This document shows, one piece after another, positions 18,196 to 29,273 of a stretch of 64,000 bases of DNA. Under the pieces are notes generated by a model that saw only the letters and a list, made by a program, of their open reading frames with translations, made no database searches and was not told the origin of the DNA. Numbering within the stretch: position 1 is the first letter of the stretch; each line of letters opens with the position of its first letter. A program made the position numbers and the translations under genes. Origin of the DNA: Torymus aiolomorphi (taxonomy: Eukaryota > Arthropoda > Insecta > Hymenoptera > Torymidae); NCBI GenBank assembly GCA_036365515.1, contig CM070877.1:54100475-54164474 (forward strand), read 5' to 3'.

Positions 18196-18271
18196 TCAAA
18201 AGGCAGGCAAATGATTACGATAAATATCAGTGCAACCCTACTCAGCTCATCAGTCGTTCACATCATTCACG

Positions 18272-18421
18272 ATGGAGAAGAACTACAGCAAAAACTCAGA
18301 TCGTACACCTCTCATCAAGGAGGAAAAAAAATCCGTCGCTCAACATTGGAAAGAAATAAAAGAAAAATACTCCACGAATACACACTCTGCACCAGAACGC
18401 CATGGATACAAGAAATTCTAG
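18272..18421 (+). CDS. Small charged ORF in the Polinton right arm (49 aa), tentative
   Basis: Inverted-arm copy of the 49-residue frame at 2149-2298, identical in translation, starting at the ATG at 18272. No family recognised; may be chance. Confidence 0.25.
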   Translation: MEKNYSKNSDRTPLIKEEKKSVAQHWKEIKEKYSTNTHSAPERHGYKKF

Positions 18422-18718
18422 TTCATACTTACATCAGTTTATAATAATTTATTTACTATGTATAAATATTCTGTTTTGCTAAATAAATTGTAATATGCAA
18501 ATATTATATTTTCTATTCAAAACATCCTATAAACACCATCCCATCCACACTCCTCTCTCCCTCATAAAAATCCATAGGCAAGTGGCGATAAGAAACGAAA
18601 ATGACCCGCACCTGTCTTACTCGGAGCATGAGGGAAAGCGGGTAAGTCAATATCGACGGGCCCCCTCATCATAGACGTGTGGTGGGGGGTGCGCTATACG
18701 GACCCCAACTTACGCTAT

Positions 18719-18783
18719 CTCTATATGGAGAGACTACACCGGCGGAAGGGGGGCGGGGGGAGGGGCTGTCTCTCCATATGGGG
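18719..18783. repeat. Subterminal hairpin of the right Polinton end
   Basis: Inverse copy of the left-end hairpin. The outer stem GTCTCTCCATATGGGG at 18768-18783 is intact. The inner stem has a substitution at its base (TATATGGAGAGAC instead of CATATGGAGAGAC). Confidence 0.65.
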
Positions 18784-18795
18784 CTTCTTACTACT

Positions 18796-18801
18796 GTTAT
18801 T
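18796..18801. repeat. Polinton target-site duplication (right)
   Basis: GTTATT directly follows the terminal CTTACTACT; it matches 1769-1774. Confidence 0.9.
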
Positions 18802-19229
18802 GGTTCGTGATCATTTTCCGTACATTTTTGTCGTGCTAAATTTCCATAAAAAAATGTTTTTACCGTTTATTATATTACCTAAAGAACGAGACAAAATTTA
18901 TTACAATGACCTGCAAGGACATGCATAAATATTGATATATAAAAATAATTTTGCCCCTCCCCCCGATGTCTTACTAGTGCTGCCAATCGGAGGAAAAAGT
19001 CACATTGCTATCTTCATTTTTCCAAAATTGCTTTCGAAGTGTCATAACCTTATCCTTATGCCAGACTCCGATGCTCCTGCAGGAGCGGAGATAGGGGTCT
19101 GGCCCGTGCTTCGCTACCATATACATATATATTTTATATATTTCAGCAGCAGCGTGCGCGATAATGCGGCAATGTGGCGAAGAAAACTGCCGGATTTCAT
19201 TCCGCGTGACGATGATTCCATACATTTTT
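18802..19229. other. Non-coding flank right of the Polinton
   Basis: AT-rich sequence with a small perfect palindrome CTCCTGCAGGAG near 19073. Open frames here lack coding character. Confidence 0.5.
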
Positions 19230-19233
19230 TTAA

Positions 19234-19766
19234 GGTGGCTTCGGCGCGTAGTGCCGTATCAAGTCGGTCCCCAGTGGGAGCCTTCTATGTTTTTTACAAT
19301 TTTTGAAATTGTAATCTTAGTAATTACCTCCAACCTACTTCAGTAAGTCTTAAAAATTCAGAGTTTTCTTAAAAAATGAAAAAATTGCCATTTTCATTAG
19401 TTATGTGTTTGTTTGCTCCGAGTGCGCATGCACAGAAGCATGTTTACAAAGTTTTTCGCTAATATGTCTTTAATTTGGTCGTTAACTCATATTTATGCTG
19501 GCAGCATTGAAATTTCCATTAAAAAATCTTCAATATTATATCCTGTTTTATAAAAACTTTTTATTTATAATGGAATAAATACAAAATGAATGTCTTTTCC
19601 CACAAAGTTACATGTTAAAAGAAACATTTTATAAACCTAGTTTTCTCTAAAATTTGGTCGTTGACCTTGCATTTTCGTGACAGAAATGAAAAGTTTAATT
19701 CTCAAAGAATATGTTTCTGAAGTTTCAAAAATATTTGTTTATTTATAAAAACTCGCCAAAGCCACC
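19234..19766. mobile_element. Candidate TTAA-flanked MITE, 533 bp
   Basis: GGTGGCTTCGGCG at the left end and CGCCAAAGCCACC at the right end form a 13-bp inverted repeat with one mismatch. Each is directly flanked by TTAA (19230-19233 and 19767-19770), the target site of piggyBac-type elements. The interior is AT-rich and non-coding. The short TIR makes this a moderate call. Confidence 0.45.
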
Positions 19767-19770
19767 TTAA

Positions 19771-21433
19771 ATTACACCGCACGAATGTTAAAGTCCACAA
19801 ATAATGCGACGCATTCACCTTTGGCGATACATAACCTCAATTAGATTTTTCAGCAAGCTTTACAATTTCTAGGAATATGTCTCTACGTCGGGGCAGGTAT
19901 AGCAATGTTTCCATATGAAAATGAAAAATGCAAACTTTAAAGGCGGATATCTCAATAATTAACTTCACAAGCTATGCTTTACTTTTTAGTAGTAAATAAA
20001 ATATCACTAAATAAATGTGAATTATAACATTTTGTAGTTCTAAAAATTATTATTCTAAATGCTCTCAGGGAATGTATTGTCATGTATAAAACAGTACTTG
20101 ATATACTTATGTGGTGCAGACTTATTCGTATAATATTTATAATTCAAGTGAATAATATTAAAAGTCGATTAATTTTGACTATATAAATATATCTATTCGT
20201 ACGAGAGATAAACAAATTTTTCTCCTCTTTTTTTTTGAGGTTATGTTATAAAATTACATAATTTTACATCTAATATCACTGCATTTTATATCTTCGTTAA
20301 AAAGAAATTCAAATGGATGTCAGATCTAATTACATATTTGTGCATGAAATCTTTGATCATTTTCTTCATTTTTGGATCTTAAAAACAATCGCGATAATTC
20401 ACTTCTCGTATACAATCAGAATAAATGGGAAAATATACAAACTATTTCTATAAAAATAATTATATTATTAAATGATTGTGTATGAAATTCAGTCACTTCT
20501 TACGCTTTTCTCGCCGTCCATTTTCTTGTTGTCCTAGACTTGTTTTTATGGTTACCCATTCACGATGATTAATGATCACGGGACACAATAACAATAAGAA
20601 AAAGTAGATAAAACTACAGTACTAATAGTATAGAAAAACTAATAATATCAAAGTCTAACACTGCGATTAATTACACCATTCTTTCTGTAAAATTCGCGTT
20701 AGATATGATACAATATTTGCACCGATATAACTTATTCCAATTTTCAGGAATAAGTGATAGTAATATGCCTTCTTCTTCTTCTGGGGTTAGGTTGGTACCA
20801 TTGACTAGAATAATAATATAATGTGCCTGTGGTAGTGCGCCGAAGTCAGACGGAGAATTCGCGCTTGCGCAGTGTCAACCTAAAAGTACGTCGATTGGCT
20901 AACGCCTGCATGCGCGCTGAAATGGCAATCGAACAAGTAAATAATCTCTTGTTTACAAAAAAAAAAGTAAAACCCCATCACCAACACCGAAACTCAAGTA
21001 CGATACTAATCCTTTTCTTCTTGCTAAATGTAACAATCAGTTTGTTATGAACAAGAATAAATAAATAATAAAAAAACAATAAACGATGTTATAGTATATT
21101 AAGATACTAGTTTCATAAGAGGCCCAGTATGGCATGCCGCAAAATTAGCGACCGAGCGTAATGAGCGTGATAATTCACGTCGCGCATTTCGCCACTGAAG
21201 AGACTAGAGTCGTGCGATAGGTACTTATTTTTGAACACTTTTCCCTAAATTCGCTGTCACGCCTATCCGTGACATAAGTGTGTATTTAAGTCACGCAGTG
21301 CTATAAATTTAGTTATTAATTTAAACGGTACAAAGTCTAATTGTGGTGAGGCCTCTGGTAGAAATTACGCTTTACATAAGCGATTTTGTCTGAATACGCG
21401 CATCCATTAAAAAACTGTTGCGGTATACCTACG
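19771..21433. other. Non-coding AT-rich sequence
   Basis: No exon-like frame, RNA gene or repeat family recognised. A short GC-richer patch at about 21130-21280 contains the inverted pair GTCACGCCTATCCGTGAC. Confidence 0.4.
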
Positions 21434-21535
21434 GGTGTCGACGTAGCTCGGGCAGCGCCAGGCATCGACACCCGTAGACCTCGGCCAATTGCTCCGCTAA
21501 GCCACTCTTGCGCTTGACTCTTGCTGTATCCATTT
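21434..21535. repeat. Left bracket repeat of the satellite block, with 13-bp hairpin
   Basis: CTACGGGTGTCGA and TCGACACCCGTAG form a perfect 13-bp stem around a 23-nt GC-rich loop. The block from TAGCTCG through CTCGGCCA and TGCTCCGC recurs in the same orientation at about 26,898-26,985, on the other side of the satellite array. Confidence 0.6.
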
Positions 21536-21839
21536 ATATTGTGCCCTCGCCCTTTCGTAAGACACGCAGCGTTGTTTACTACTGTTTAACAATGCATTTT
21601 TCATTGTTTAAAAGCATCAAACAATTGATAATGATAAAAGGTCGGATACTAATTAATAACAATACCCAAGACGAATCAGCTCATATCAAAAATTTGAAAT
21701 TAGGAATTAAATGTATAAAAAAGGAATCAAAGATCGGATACTATTTAATAACAGTTCCCCAGGTCAATCAGTTCTTATGGAAAATTCGCAATGAAGAATA
21801 CATCATGTGCAGTTGCTCCCCACATAGCACGAAATATTG

Positions 21840-23105
21840 CTGAAATGTTTCTACAAGGTTTCATGAAAGGTTGGCAACCTTGCTGAAATATTTCACAGAA
21901 AGATTTCAGAAATGTTTTTATGTCCGCATCTTTTTTCGTTCAGCAATGTTTCATGAAATATTTCTGTAAAGTTTGGTGAAAACTTGTAACAAATGTTTCT
22001 GAAATATTGCAGAAAAGTTTCACGAATAGTTTGAGTAATCTACAAACCTGACATGAAATATTTCAGAAATGTTATGGTGTTATTTTTCGTAATATTACTG
22101 TAAATCTTTCAGAACTATTTCACAGAATGATTTCAGAAATATTTTTATGTCCGTACCTTTTTTCGTTCAGCAATGTTTCATGAAATATTTCTGTAAAGTT
22201 TCGTGAAAACTTGTAAGAAATGTTTCTGAAATATTGCAGAAAAGTTTCACGAATAGTTTGAATAATTTAGAAACCTGGCATGAAATATTTCAGAAATGTT
22301 GTGGTGCTATTTTTCGTAATATTACTGTAAACCTTTCAGAAATATTTCACAGAAATATTTCAGAAATGTTTTTATGTCCGTACCTTTTTTCGTTCAGCAA
22401 TGTTTCATGAAATATTTCTGTAAAGTTTTGTGAAAACTTGTAAGAAATGTTTCTGAAATATTGCAGAAAACTTTCATGAATAGTTTGAATAATCTGTAAA
22501 CCTAGCATGAAATATTTCAACAATCTTTCATGAAATATTTGTACAAAGTTTCGTGAAAACTTGTAAGAAATGTTTCTGAAATATTGCAGAAAAGTTTCAC
22601 GAATAGTTTGAATAATCTACAAACCTGACATGAAATATTTCAGAAATGTTGCGATTTTATTTTTCGTAATATTACTGTAAACCTTTCAGAAATATTTTAC
22701 AGAAAGATTTTAGAAATATTTTTATGTCCGAATCATTTTCGTTCACCAATATTTCATGAAATATTTCTGTAAAGTTTCGTGAAAACTTATACGAAATGTT
22801 TCTGAAATATTGCAGGACTCTTTCACAAAGTATTTGTATAATCAGTCAACTTGCCATGAAATATTTCCGCAATATTTCATGAAATATTTGTGCAAAGTTT
22901 TTTGAAACCTTTTACGAAATGTTTCTGAAATATTTCAGAAATATTACAAAAAGAATAGTAAGTACATCTTCTACTTTTTAGAAAGTTTGTAGAAACCTTT
23001 CATGAAAGATTTCTGGAATATCGACAAATTGTTGGCAGAAAGCTTTCAGAAAAGATTTTAAGTAATTATTCAAGAAACCTTTCTGAAATCTTTCAGAAAC
23101 ATTTT
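21840..23105. repeat. Minisatellite array A, ~227-bp unit, GAAATATTTC-rich
   Basis: The landmark TTTCGTTCAGCAATGTTTCATG recurs with CAGCAATG at 21941, 22168 and 22395, a 227-bp period, and in degenerate form at about 22745. Within each unit short palindromic motifs such as GAAATATTTC and TTTCTGAAATATTGCAGAAA recur at roughly 11-bp multiples. Non-coding. Confidence 0.8.
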
Positions 23106-23990
23106 TTCAAGTTCTTGAAAAAAGTAACCTTGAAGCTATGATATATTAGAATTCTCTATAAGTATTTACAATTTTCGCATATTTTTCACAACTTAATTTC
23201 TACATTTAATCGCATTATTATAATTGCATAAAATATTTTACATAAAAATTTTTCGACCTCACCGGGAATCGAACCCACGATCTTTGGGTTACTACGCAGG
23301 TACGCTATCCGTTACGCTATCGCTCGTTGAAGGACTTCGGACATTTTAATCTATGTAAGTTGCACTTTCCACGATTATTTAATTGTTATAATTTTGATTC
23401 TTTTTATTTAAAATAATTATGGATTTAATAAATTATTTATTTAATTCGTTAAATTGAAACAATATAGTGTCGGTAAGGTAGAAATCAAACCTGTATACTG
23501 AATAGATTTTTCTAAATAACGAAAATATTAACTTCAATTATTACTCTGAATAAACATGTTTTAGTATTTAAATATATTCTGAGTATAGTATTTAAATATA
23601 TGGTGAGCGTCAAAATTGTGTTTCACCAAAAAACTGTTTAAAAATTATTTGAATAAAAGAAAAATTGCAATGTCGATAAGTAGGGATCTGCGTTTTCGTC
23701 ATTTTTCAATAAATATTGCAGCAAACTTGCTAAAAAATTTCGTGAAATTTTGTGTCCTCTATTTAGTACATACACAAAATATTTCAGAAAAGTCTCAGAA
23801 ACCTTTCCTGTAATGATAGTGGGAACTTTTAACGCAACATTTCTTGTGATTACAAGAAATTATTTTTTTTAATTTAAATTTATTTTTAAAAAAATAAAAA
23901 TTGTTAATTTTTAATTTTAAATTGATTTAAAAAAATATTGAAATCTCTTTTTTATTATAAAATTTATTTAAAAATTCTTTAAATTTTAAA
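23106..23990. other. Spacer between the two satellite arrays
   Basis: AT-rich sequence containing a tRNA-like segment at 23254-23328 and scattered satellite fragments around 23,700-23,815. No gene recognised. Confidence 0.45.
23254..23328 (-). tRNA. tRNA-like sequence, probably a tRNA-derived pseudogene
   Basis: On the minus strand an A-box-like TAGCGTAACGG and a B-box-like GGTTCGATTCC occur with tRNA-like spacing. A 7-nt loop CTGCGTA could hold anticodon GCG. The acceptor strands do not pair and only three anticodon-stem pairs are good, so this is not a credible functional tRNA. A tRNA pseudogene or the head of a SINE is more likely. Confidence 0.3.
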
Positions 23991-26880
23991 TAAAAATTAA
24001 GATTTTACGTAAAATATTTCTGCAAGGTGGTGGAAATATTGGTCCAAAAAGTTTATGACGGAGATATGAATATTTCGAGAAACTTTGCAGAAAAGGTTCT
24101 GCAAGATTTTGTGGAAAGTTTCGAGTATCATTCCGAAAAAGGTTTCTGAAACATTTCTGCAATATTTTATGTAAGGATTGAGCAGAGGTCATGAATATTT
24201 CATGAAATATTATGGCAAGTTTTCTTCAAAGTTTCATGAAATATTTCATGCAGGCTTCTTGTTAAGAAACTAGAAACATTACAGAAAATCTTGCAGAGAG
24301 ATTTCGGCAAAGTTTCTCGAAATTATTCATAATCTAGCCTGGAAATTTTTCACTGAATATTTCTGCAGCCTTGCAGAAATATTTCTTGAAAGTTTACAAG
24401 AAAATTTGTGGAAATCTTCCCACTATCATTCCGAAAAAGGTTTCTGCAACATTTCTACAATATTTCGTGTAAGGATTGAACAGAGGTTATGAATATTTCA
24501 CGACATATTGTGGCAAGTTTTCTGAAATATTTCGTAAAATATTTCTCGCAAGTTTCTTGTTAAGAAACTACAAACATTACAGGAAATCTTGCATAAAGGT
24601 TTCAGCAAAGTTTCACCAAAGATTCATAACTTAGTATGGAAATTTTTAAAGCAATATTTCTGAAATAAACAAAACCTATGAAGTTATATTTAAATAAGTG
24701 TTCTCAACGACACAAAATATTTCAGAAAAGTTTGAGAAACGATCTCCGAATGATAGTATACTACCTATAGGAATGTTCACTTAACTTTTCATGTAAACTT
24801 TCGAAAAATGATTTTGCACGGTTGCAGAAACATTCGTTGAAACATTTCCAGGCCAAGTTATGAATATTTAGAGAAACTTTACCGGAATCTTTGTCGAAGA
24901 TTTTATGTAAGATTTCTAGTTTCTTATCAAGAAGCTTCCATGAAATATTTCATGAAATGTTTCAGCAATCTTGCCACAATATTTCGTGAAATATTCATAA
25001 CCTCTGTTAAAACCTTACATAAAATATTGCAGCAGGGTTGCAGAAACATATTCCGAAATGATAATGGCAATGTTTCCACAACTTTTCTTGTAAACTTTCG
25101 AGAAATATTTATGAAGCGTTGCAGAAATATTAGTTGAAAAATTTCCTGGCCGAGTTATGAATATTTCAAGAAAGTTTACGGAAATCTTTCTGCCAGATGT
25201 CCTGTCACGTTTCCAGTTTCTTAAGAAGAAGCTTGCATGAAATATTTCATGAAAGATTTCAGAAAACTTGCCACAATATTTCGTGAAATATCCATTATGA
25301 GTGCCCTTTGAATCTTTCAGGAATGGCTGATGAAAGTTTTCTACAATGTTTCTTGAAATATAAGAGGAAAGGTTTCAGCAATGTTTCTGAATTATTGCCG
25401 CAATGTTGTGTCAATCTTCTTGAAATATTTCTTGAAATATTTCTTGAAATATTTCATGGGAATATATCGTGCTATGTGTGTGAGAATACTCTACGCGGAA
25501 ACGTTCTAAAAACTTTCCTTGAAAAAATGCTTGAAAATGTTCTAATAGAAATATATCTATTCCAAGCGCAATCATTTTCCAAACTAATATAAAAAATATT
25601 CGAATATAATAAATCCTAGTTATTTAAAAGAAAATTACGGGCAAAAGTTCCAGAGAACATTTCACGGAATATTGTAGCAAGTTTTCTGAAAACTTTCATG
25701 AAATATTTCATGCAAGCTTCTTGATAAGAAACTAGAAACATTACAGGAAATCTTGCAGAAAGATTTTGGCAAAGTTTTTCGAAAATATTGATAATCTAGC
25801 CTGGAAATTTTTCAACGAATATTTCTGCAACCTTATCGAAATATTTCTCGAAAGATTACACGAAAAGTTGTGGAAACATTTCTTCTTTCATTCCGAAAAA
25901 CGTTTCAGAAACATTTCTGCAATATTTTGTGTAAGGGTTGAACAGAGGTTATGAATATTCCAAAAAATATTGTGTCAAGTTTTCTGAAACATTTCATGAA
26001 ATATTTCATGCAATCTTCTTGTTAGGAAACTAGAAACCTAACATGAAATCTTGCAGAAATATTTCGGCAACGTTTCTCGAAATATTCATAACTTGACTTG
26101 AAAATATTTCAACGAATATTTCTGCAACCTTGCAAAAATGTTCGAAAAAGGTTTCTAAAACGTTGTAAAAATATTTTAGAAAATATTTATATCTTTCCTT
26201 GAATAGAAATCAAAAATATTGTGAAAATTTCGTTTTAGAACAGGAAGCCTGCATAAAATAATTCTATAAATGTTTCACAAAACTTGCCAAAATATTTCGG
26301 GAAATGTTTATGTCCATAAATATTTCTGAAAAGTTTTAGAGGTATTGGTTGAAAAAGTTCGTTGTATCTACGTGGTATCTAAATATTTCGAGAAACTTTA
26401 CAATTAGAGACTTTCTTCAATATTTCAATAAATGTTTAAGAAAACTTGCCAAAACATTCCCGGTCAAAAATATCCAGCTAGGAAATCCAGCTAGATTTCC
26501 ATTGGGAATCCAGCTGGATTTCCATTGGGAATCCAGCTGGATCAGGGTGGATTCACATGGAGTCACTGATCGTGATATGAATATTTCGAGAAACTTTTCT
26601 GAAAAGTTTCTGCAAAATTTCGTGTTATTTTTGAAGCATCCGAACAGAAAGCTTGGTTGAAATGTTTCAGTAAACGTTGCCGCAAACTTGCCAAAACATT
26701 TCGTGAAATTTTCCCATTTGGTGCTTCATGAATCTTTCACGAAAGGTTTCTGAAAGTTTTCTACAATTTTTCTTGTAATATTACAGGAAATATTTTAGCA
26801 TCCTTTCGTTATTATTGGTAGTGTGGCAAGTTTTCTTTGAAATATTTCATGAAATATTTCAGTGCAATATTTCGTGCTAT
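23991..26880. repeat. Minisatellite array B, ~300-bp unit, with an inverted segment
   Basis: Repeated landmarks are GTAAGGATTGAACAGAGG, CTTGTTAAGAAACTAGAAAC and CATTCCGAAAAAGGTTTC, spaced about 300 bp apart near 24.1, 24.45, 25.65 and 25.95 kb. Between ~24.77 and 25.30 kb the same landmarks read in the inverse direction (for example GTTTCTTATCAAGAAGC). It shares the GAAATATTTC theme with array A but is a different consensus. Open frames inside are repeat-driven. Confidence 0.75.
26482..26550. repeat. Short tandem repeat, ~23 bp x 3
   Basis: CCAGCTGGATTTCCATTGGGAAT repeats about three times with minor changes inside array B. Confidence 0.75.
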
Positions 26881-26897
26881 GTGGATCGGTCCGTGTG

Positions 26898-26985
26898 AAG
26901 TCTAGCTCGCGCAGCGCCAGATATCGACACCCGTAAGCCTCGGCCAGTTGTTCCGCCATATGTACTCTTCTGACTGCACTTCCTA
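26898..26985. repeat. Right bracket repeat of the satellite block
   Basis: Direct repeat of the core of 21434-21535 (TAGCTCG, GCAGCGCCAG, ATCGACACCCGTA, CTCGGCCA). The left half of the 13-bp stem seen in the first copy is absent here. Confidence 0.6.
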
Positions 26986-27439
26986 TTGTTTATAAAACAT
27001 TTTATAATATATTTTCCTTCGGTAAATAAGTCGTAACTGCCATTGATCAAAAGTTAGTTAACAATTATTAGTTATTATTCTTTATAGTTCAACGCCAGAA
27101 AAATGTAATTCATTTATTTATTATAACTAGCAAAATTCAAACACGATTTTCGCGTACTATATCGTTTTTGAGGTAATGAACACTATTTGTCACTATGATT
27201 TTAGTTTTAAAATTAGTTTAAATGATAAGATAATTAGATACATGTTGCAATAAAAAAATCACATGTTTTTATCTATTTTAATTATTTAGAAGTTCTATAA
27301 ATACTTTCAACATTCCAATCTACCACATTTTTAATCTAAAAAAATTCTAATATTTGCGCTTATTAAAAATAAACTAATCGCATCGTGTCTTTAAGGGGGT
27401 TATCGTGATTTTAAAATGGGTTCACTATTTAATTGTAAT
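26986..27439. other. Non-coding AT-rich sequence
   Basis: Nothing recognisable. Confidence 0.4.
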
Positions 27440-28031
27440 GTCATAAGTTATTAAAACATAATAATGTAAGTACACACGGATATGAAAGACAAATAGTTTC
27501 TGAACCGAAAAAGACTATTGTCATAAAAAATTGTTAATCAAAGACGTAGATATTGTTCAATAAGTAAAAAAGTCGCAATTTGTCAACTTTTTATTTTTTA
27601 TTTGATTTTAATGTTTAACGTATCATTTTACTCCTTAAACATTTGTCTAAGACCCATCCAGGCTTATATTATGAAATAATTAATATATACGAAACAACAT
27701 GTAATTGTTTACAGTACAATAGAGTATAACGTGAATTTTATTGTGCTTAAACTGTAAACAATTACATGTTCCTTCGTATATATTAATTATTCCATAATAT
27801 AAGCCTGGATGAGTCGTAGACAAATGTTTAAGGAATAAAATGAGACGTTAAACGTTAAAATCGAATGAAAAATCAAAAGTTGTCAAATTGGGAAAGTAAC
27901 TTTTTTAGTTATTGACAATATCTACGTCTTCGATGAAAAATTTTTTACAACAATAGTTTTTTTCGATTGAGAATTTATTTGCCTTTCATATCTATGTGTA
28001 CTAACATTATATTTTAATGATTTATGATAAC
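27440..28031. mobile_element. Foldback element, ~590 bp
   Basis: Two arms of ~275 bp around a short loop at about 27716-27755. The paired blocks include ACATGTAATTGTTTACAG with CTGTAAACAATTACATGT, and CAGGCTTATATTATG with its complement. The arms have diverged at perhaps one base in ten. Non-coding. Confidence 0.75.
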
Positions 28032-28037
28032 TCGGTG

Positions 28038-28202
28038 CTGTAACTCGTTACGCCTAAAAATGTGGTTTATTCGGGAAAAGATGCGCTACAACATTCTCTA
28101 CAAGAATCCATTGTCAAAATCCAGATTTATGATATTTGAATAATATAAGTATTGCCCGATGGCAATACTTATAAGGCAAAATTCGGGCGTAACGAGTTAC
28201 AG
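28038..28202. mobile_element. Small foldback/MITE, 165 bp
   Basis: The ends are a perfect 17-bp inverted repeat, CTGTAACTCGTTACGCC and GGCGTAACGAGTTACAG. Inside is a second hairpin (ATAAGTATTGCC / GGCAATACTTAT). It directly follows the larger foldback. Confidence 0.65.
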
Positions 28203-28748
28203 AACCTGGCGGTCTACTGATGTTGATGCACACCTGAAACCATGTACGGATTTATAAAAATTAAAACTGAATGAACAATTCCACAGAATATGTATAATGT
28301 ATACTGTTACAAATTAAACTTAACCAGTTTTCATAACATGTAACGCCTGCGAGGATCGGACCCTGAGCTCAGAGTTTAGGAGCTCGTGCTGCCGTTCAAC
28401 TCGCTTGGTATTGTCTACATATTATAATTACTATTATTACTACTTTTATTTTATTATTACTTTTATTGTTATAAGTTAAGAAAAATACTCGAATATCCGG
28501 ATTCTGAATCTCTCGTAATAAAATAGAAATGATATAAAAACAGTAGCTGTAAAATACGTCGATAATACGATGTATACTTATATACACACGATGTACACGA
28601 AATCGACAATATTACGATCAAAATTATTGTAAGGTTTAGTCAATAAAATACATTATTCAGTTTGAATTGAAATGAATTCTGTAAAATATTTATTTTATAA
28701 AAAATATATAATTACACAAATTTTTGACATATTTATTGATAAATTTTC

Positions 28749-29115
28749 AGAACTTTTGACTATTGTGTTACTTTTGTTCGAAGCATATAAACGAAACAGG
28801 GTACAAAATCTTTCATTTTTACATAGAAAACAAGTCCTGTATTCCATATTAGTATGCCACGTAGGCCGTAGCTTGGGGATAAACAAGACTGTCTGAAAAA
28901 GGTTCACTTTTGGAAAGTTAAAAAGTTGACCTTTTTCAGACAGTCTTGTACATCTCCAGACTACGACCTGCGTGGCATACTAATATGGATTAGAGGAACG
29001 GTTTCCTACATAAAAATGAAAGGTTTTGCACCCTGTCTCGTTTATGTGCTTCGCAGGCTATGCTGATAGAAGCAATAAAAAACATAAAAAAAAAGTAATA
29101 CAATAGTCAAAATTT
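28749..29115. mobile_element. Foldback element, ~370 bp
   Basis: The centre at about 28,914 has the strong stem AAGACTGTCTGAAAAAGGT / ACCTTTTTCAGACAGTCTT. Outer pairs include TTAGTATGCCAC with GTGGCATACTAA and TTTTGACTATTG with CAATAGTCAAAA. Open frames across it are incidental. Confidence 0.7.
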
Positions 29116-29273
29116 CTAGAGATATTTACCCTTATACTACTTTACACTTCATATTATATTTAAAATCATATTATACATCAATTTATATTTAAAAATATTT
29201 AAAAGAATTGGTTGGCAGGCAGAAGAGCAGGCGAAGCGTATGGCTCCTGATGTGAGTACGCTGCCGGCTGCAT

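Larger units (their letters stand above)
1775..18795. mobile_element. Polinton/Maverick (adintovirus-like) element in snap-back form
   Basis: A 17,021-bp unit that starts AGTAGTAAG and ends CTTACTACT, with a 6-bp duplication GTTATT outside both ends. Gene content is the Polinton set: protein-primed polymerase B, retroviral-type integrase with chromodomain, packaging ATPase, adenain-like protease, double-jelly-roll capsid protein, penton-like protein and a mu-like basic protein. Instead of one pass through this set, the first ~6.19 kb is repeated inverted as the last ~6.08 kb. Only 7965-12716 is unique. The integrase lacks its D1 region and the polymerase has lost its N-terminus, so this copy looks non-autonomous. 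Because both duplications match, I infer that the composite went in as one molecule; repair or conversion after insertion is the alternative. Confidence 0.9.
12717..18795. repeat. Right arm of the Polinton inverted repeat
   Basis: Inverted copy (~6.08 kb) of the left arm. Amino-acid divergence between arms is small: the capsid proteins differ at about nine of 446 positions and the 268-aa proteins at two. The inner boundary at 12717 joins integrase-gene sequence directly to the middle of the polymerase gene. Confidence 0.9.

Noticed and set aside
17945..18214. Arg/Glu or Leu/Ser-only open frames
   Set aside because: Direct translation of the CT/GA microsatellite.
1775..18795. Two independent Polinton insertions in opposite orientation
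   Set aside because: A single matching 6-bp duplication flanks the whole unit and there are no element termini in the middle.
21508..21843. 111-aa open frame at the edge of the satellite block
   Set aside because: Starts in the bracket repeat and runs into the satellite; no ordered protein features and no splice context.
28345..28415. Second tRNA-like segment on the minus strand (GGTCCGATCC with a GAGCT/AGCTC stem)
   Set aside because: The loop is 11 nt, the A box is poor and no acceptor stem forms.
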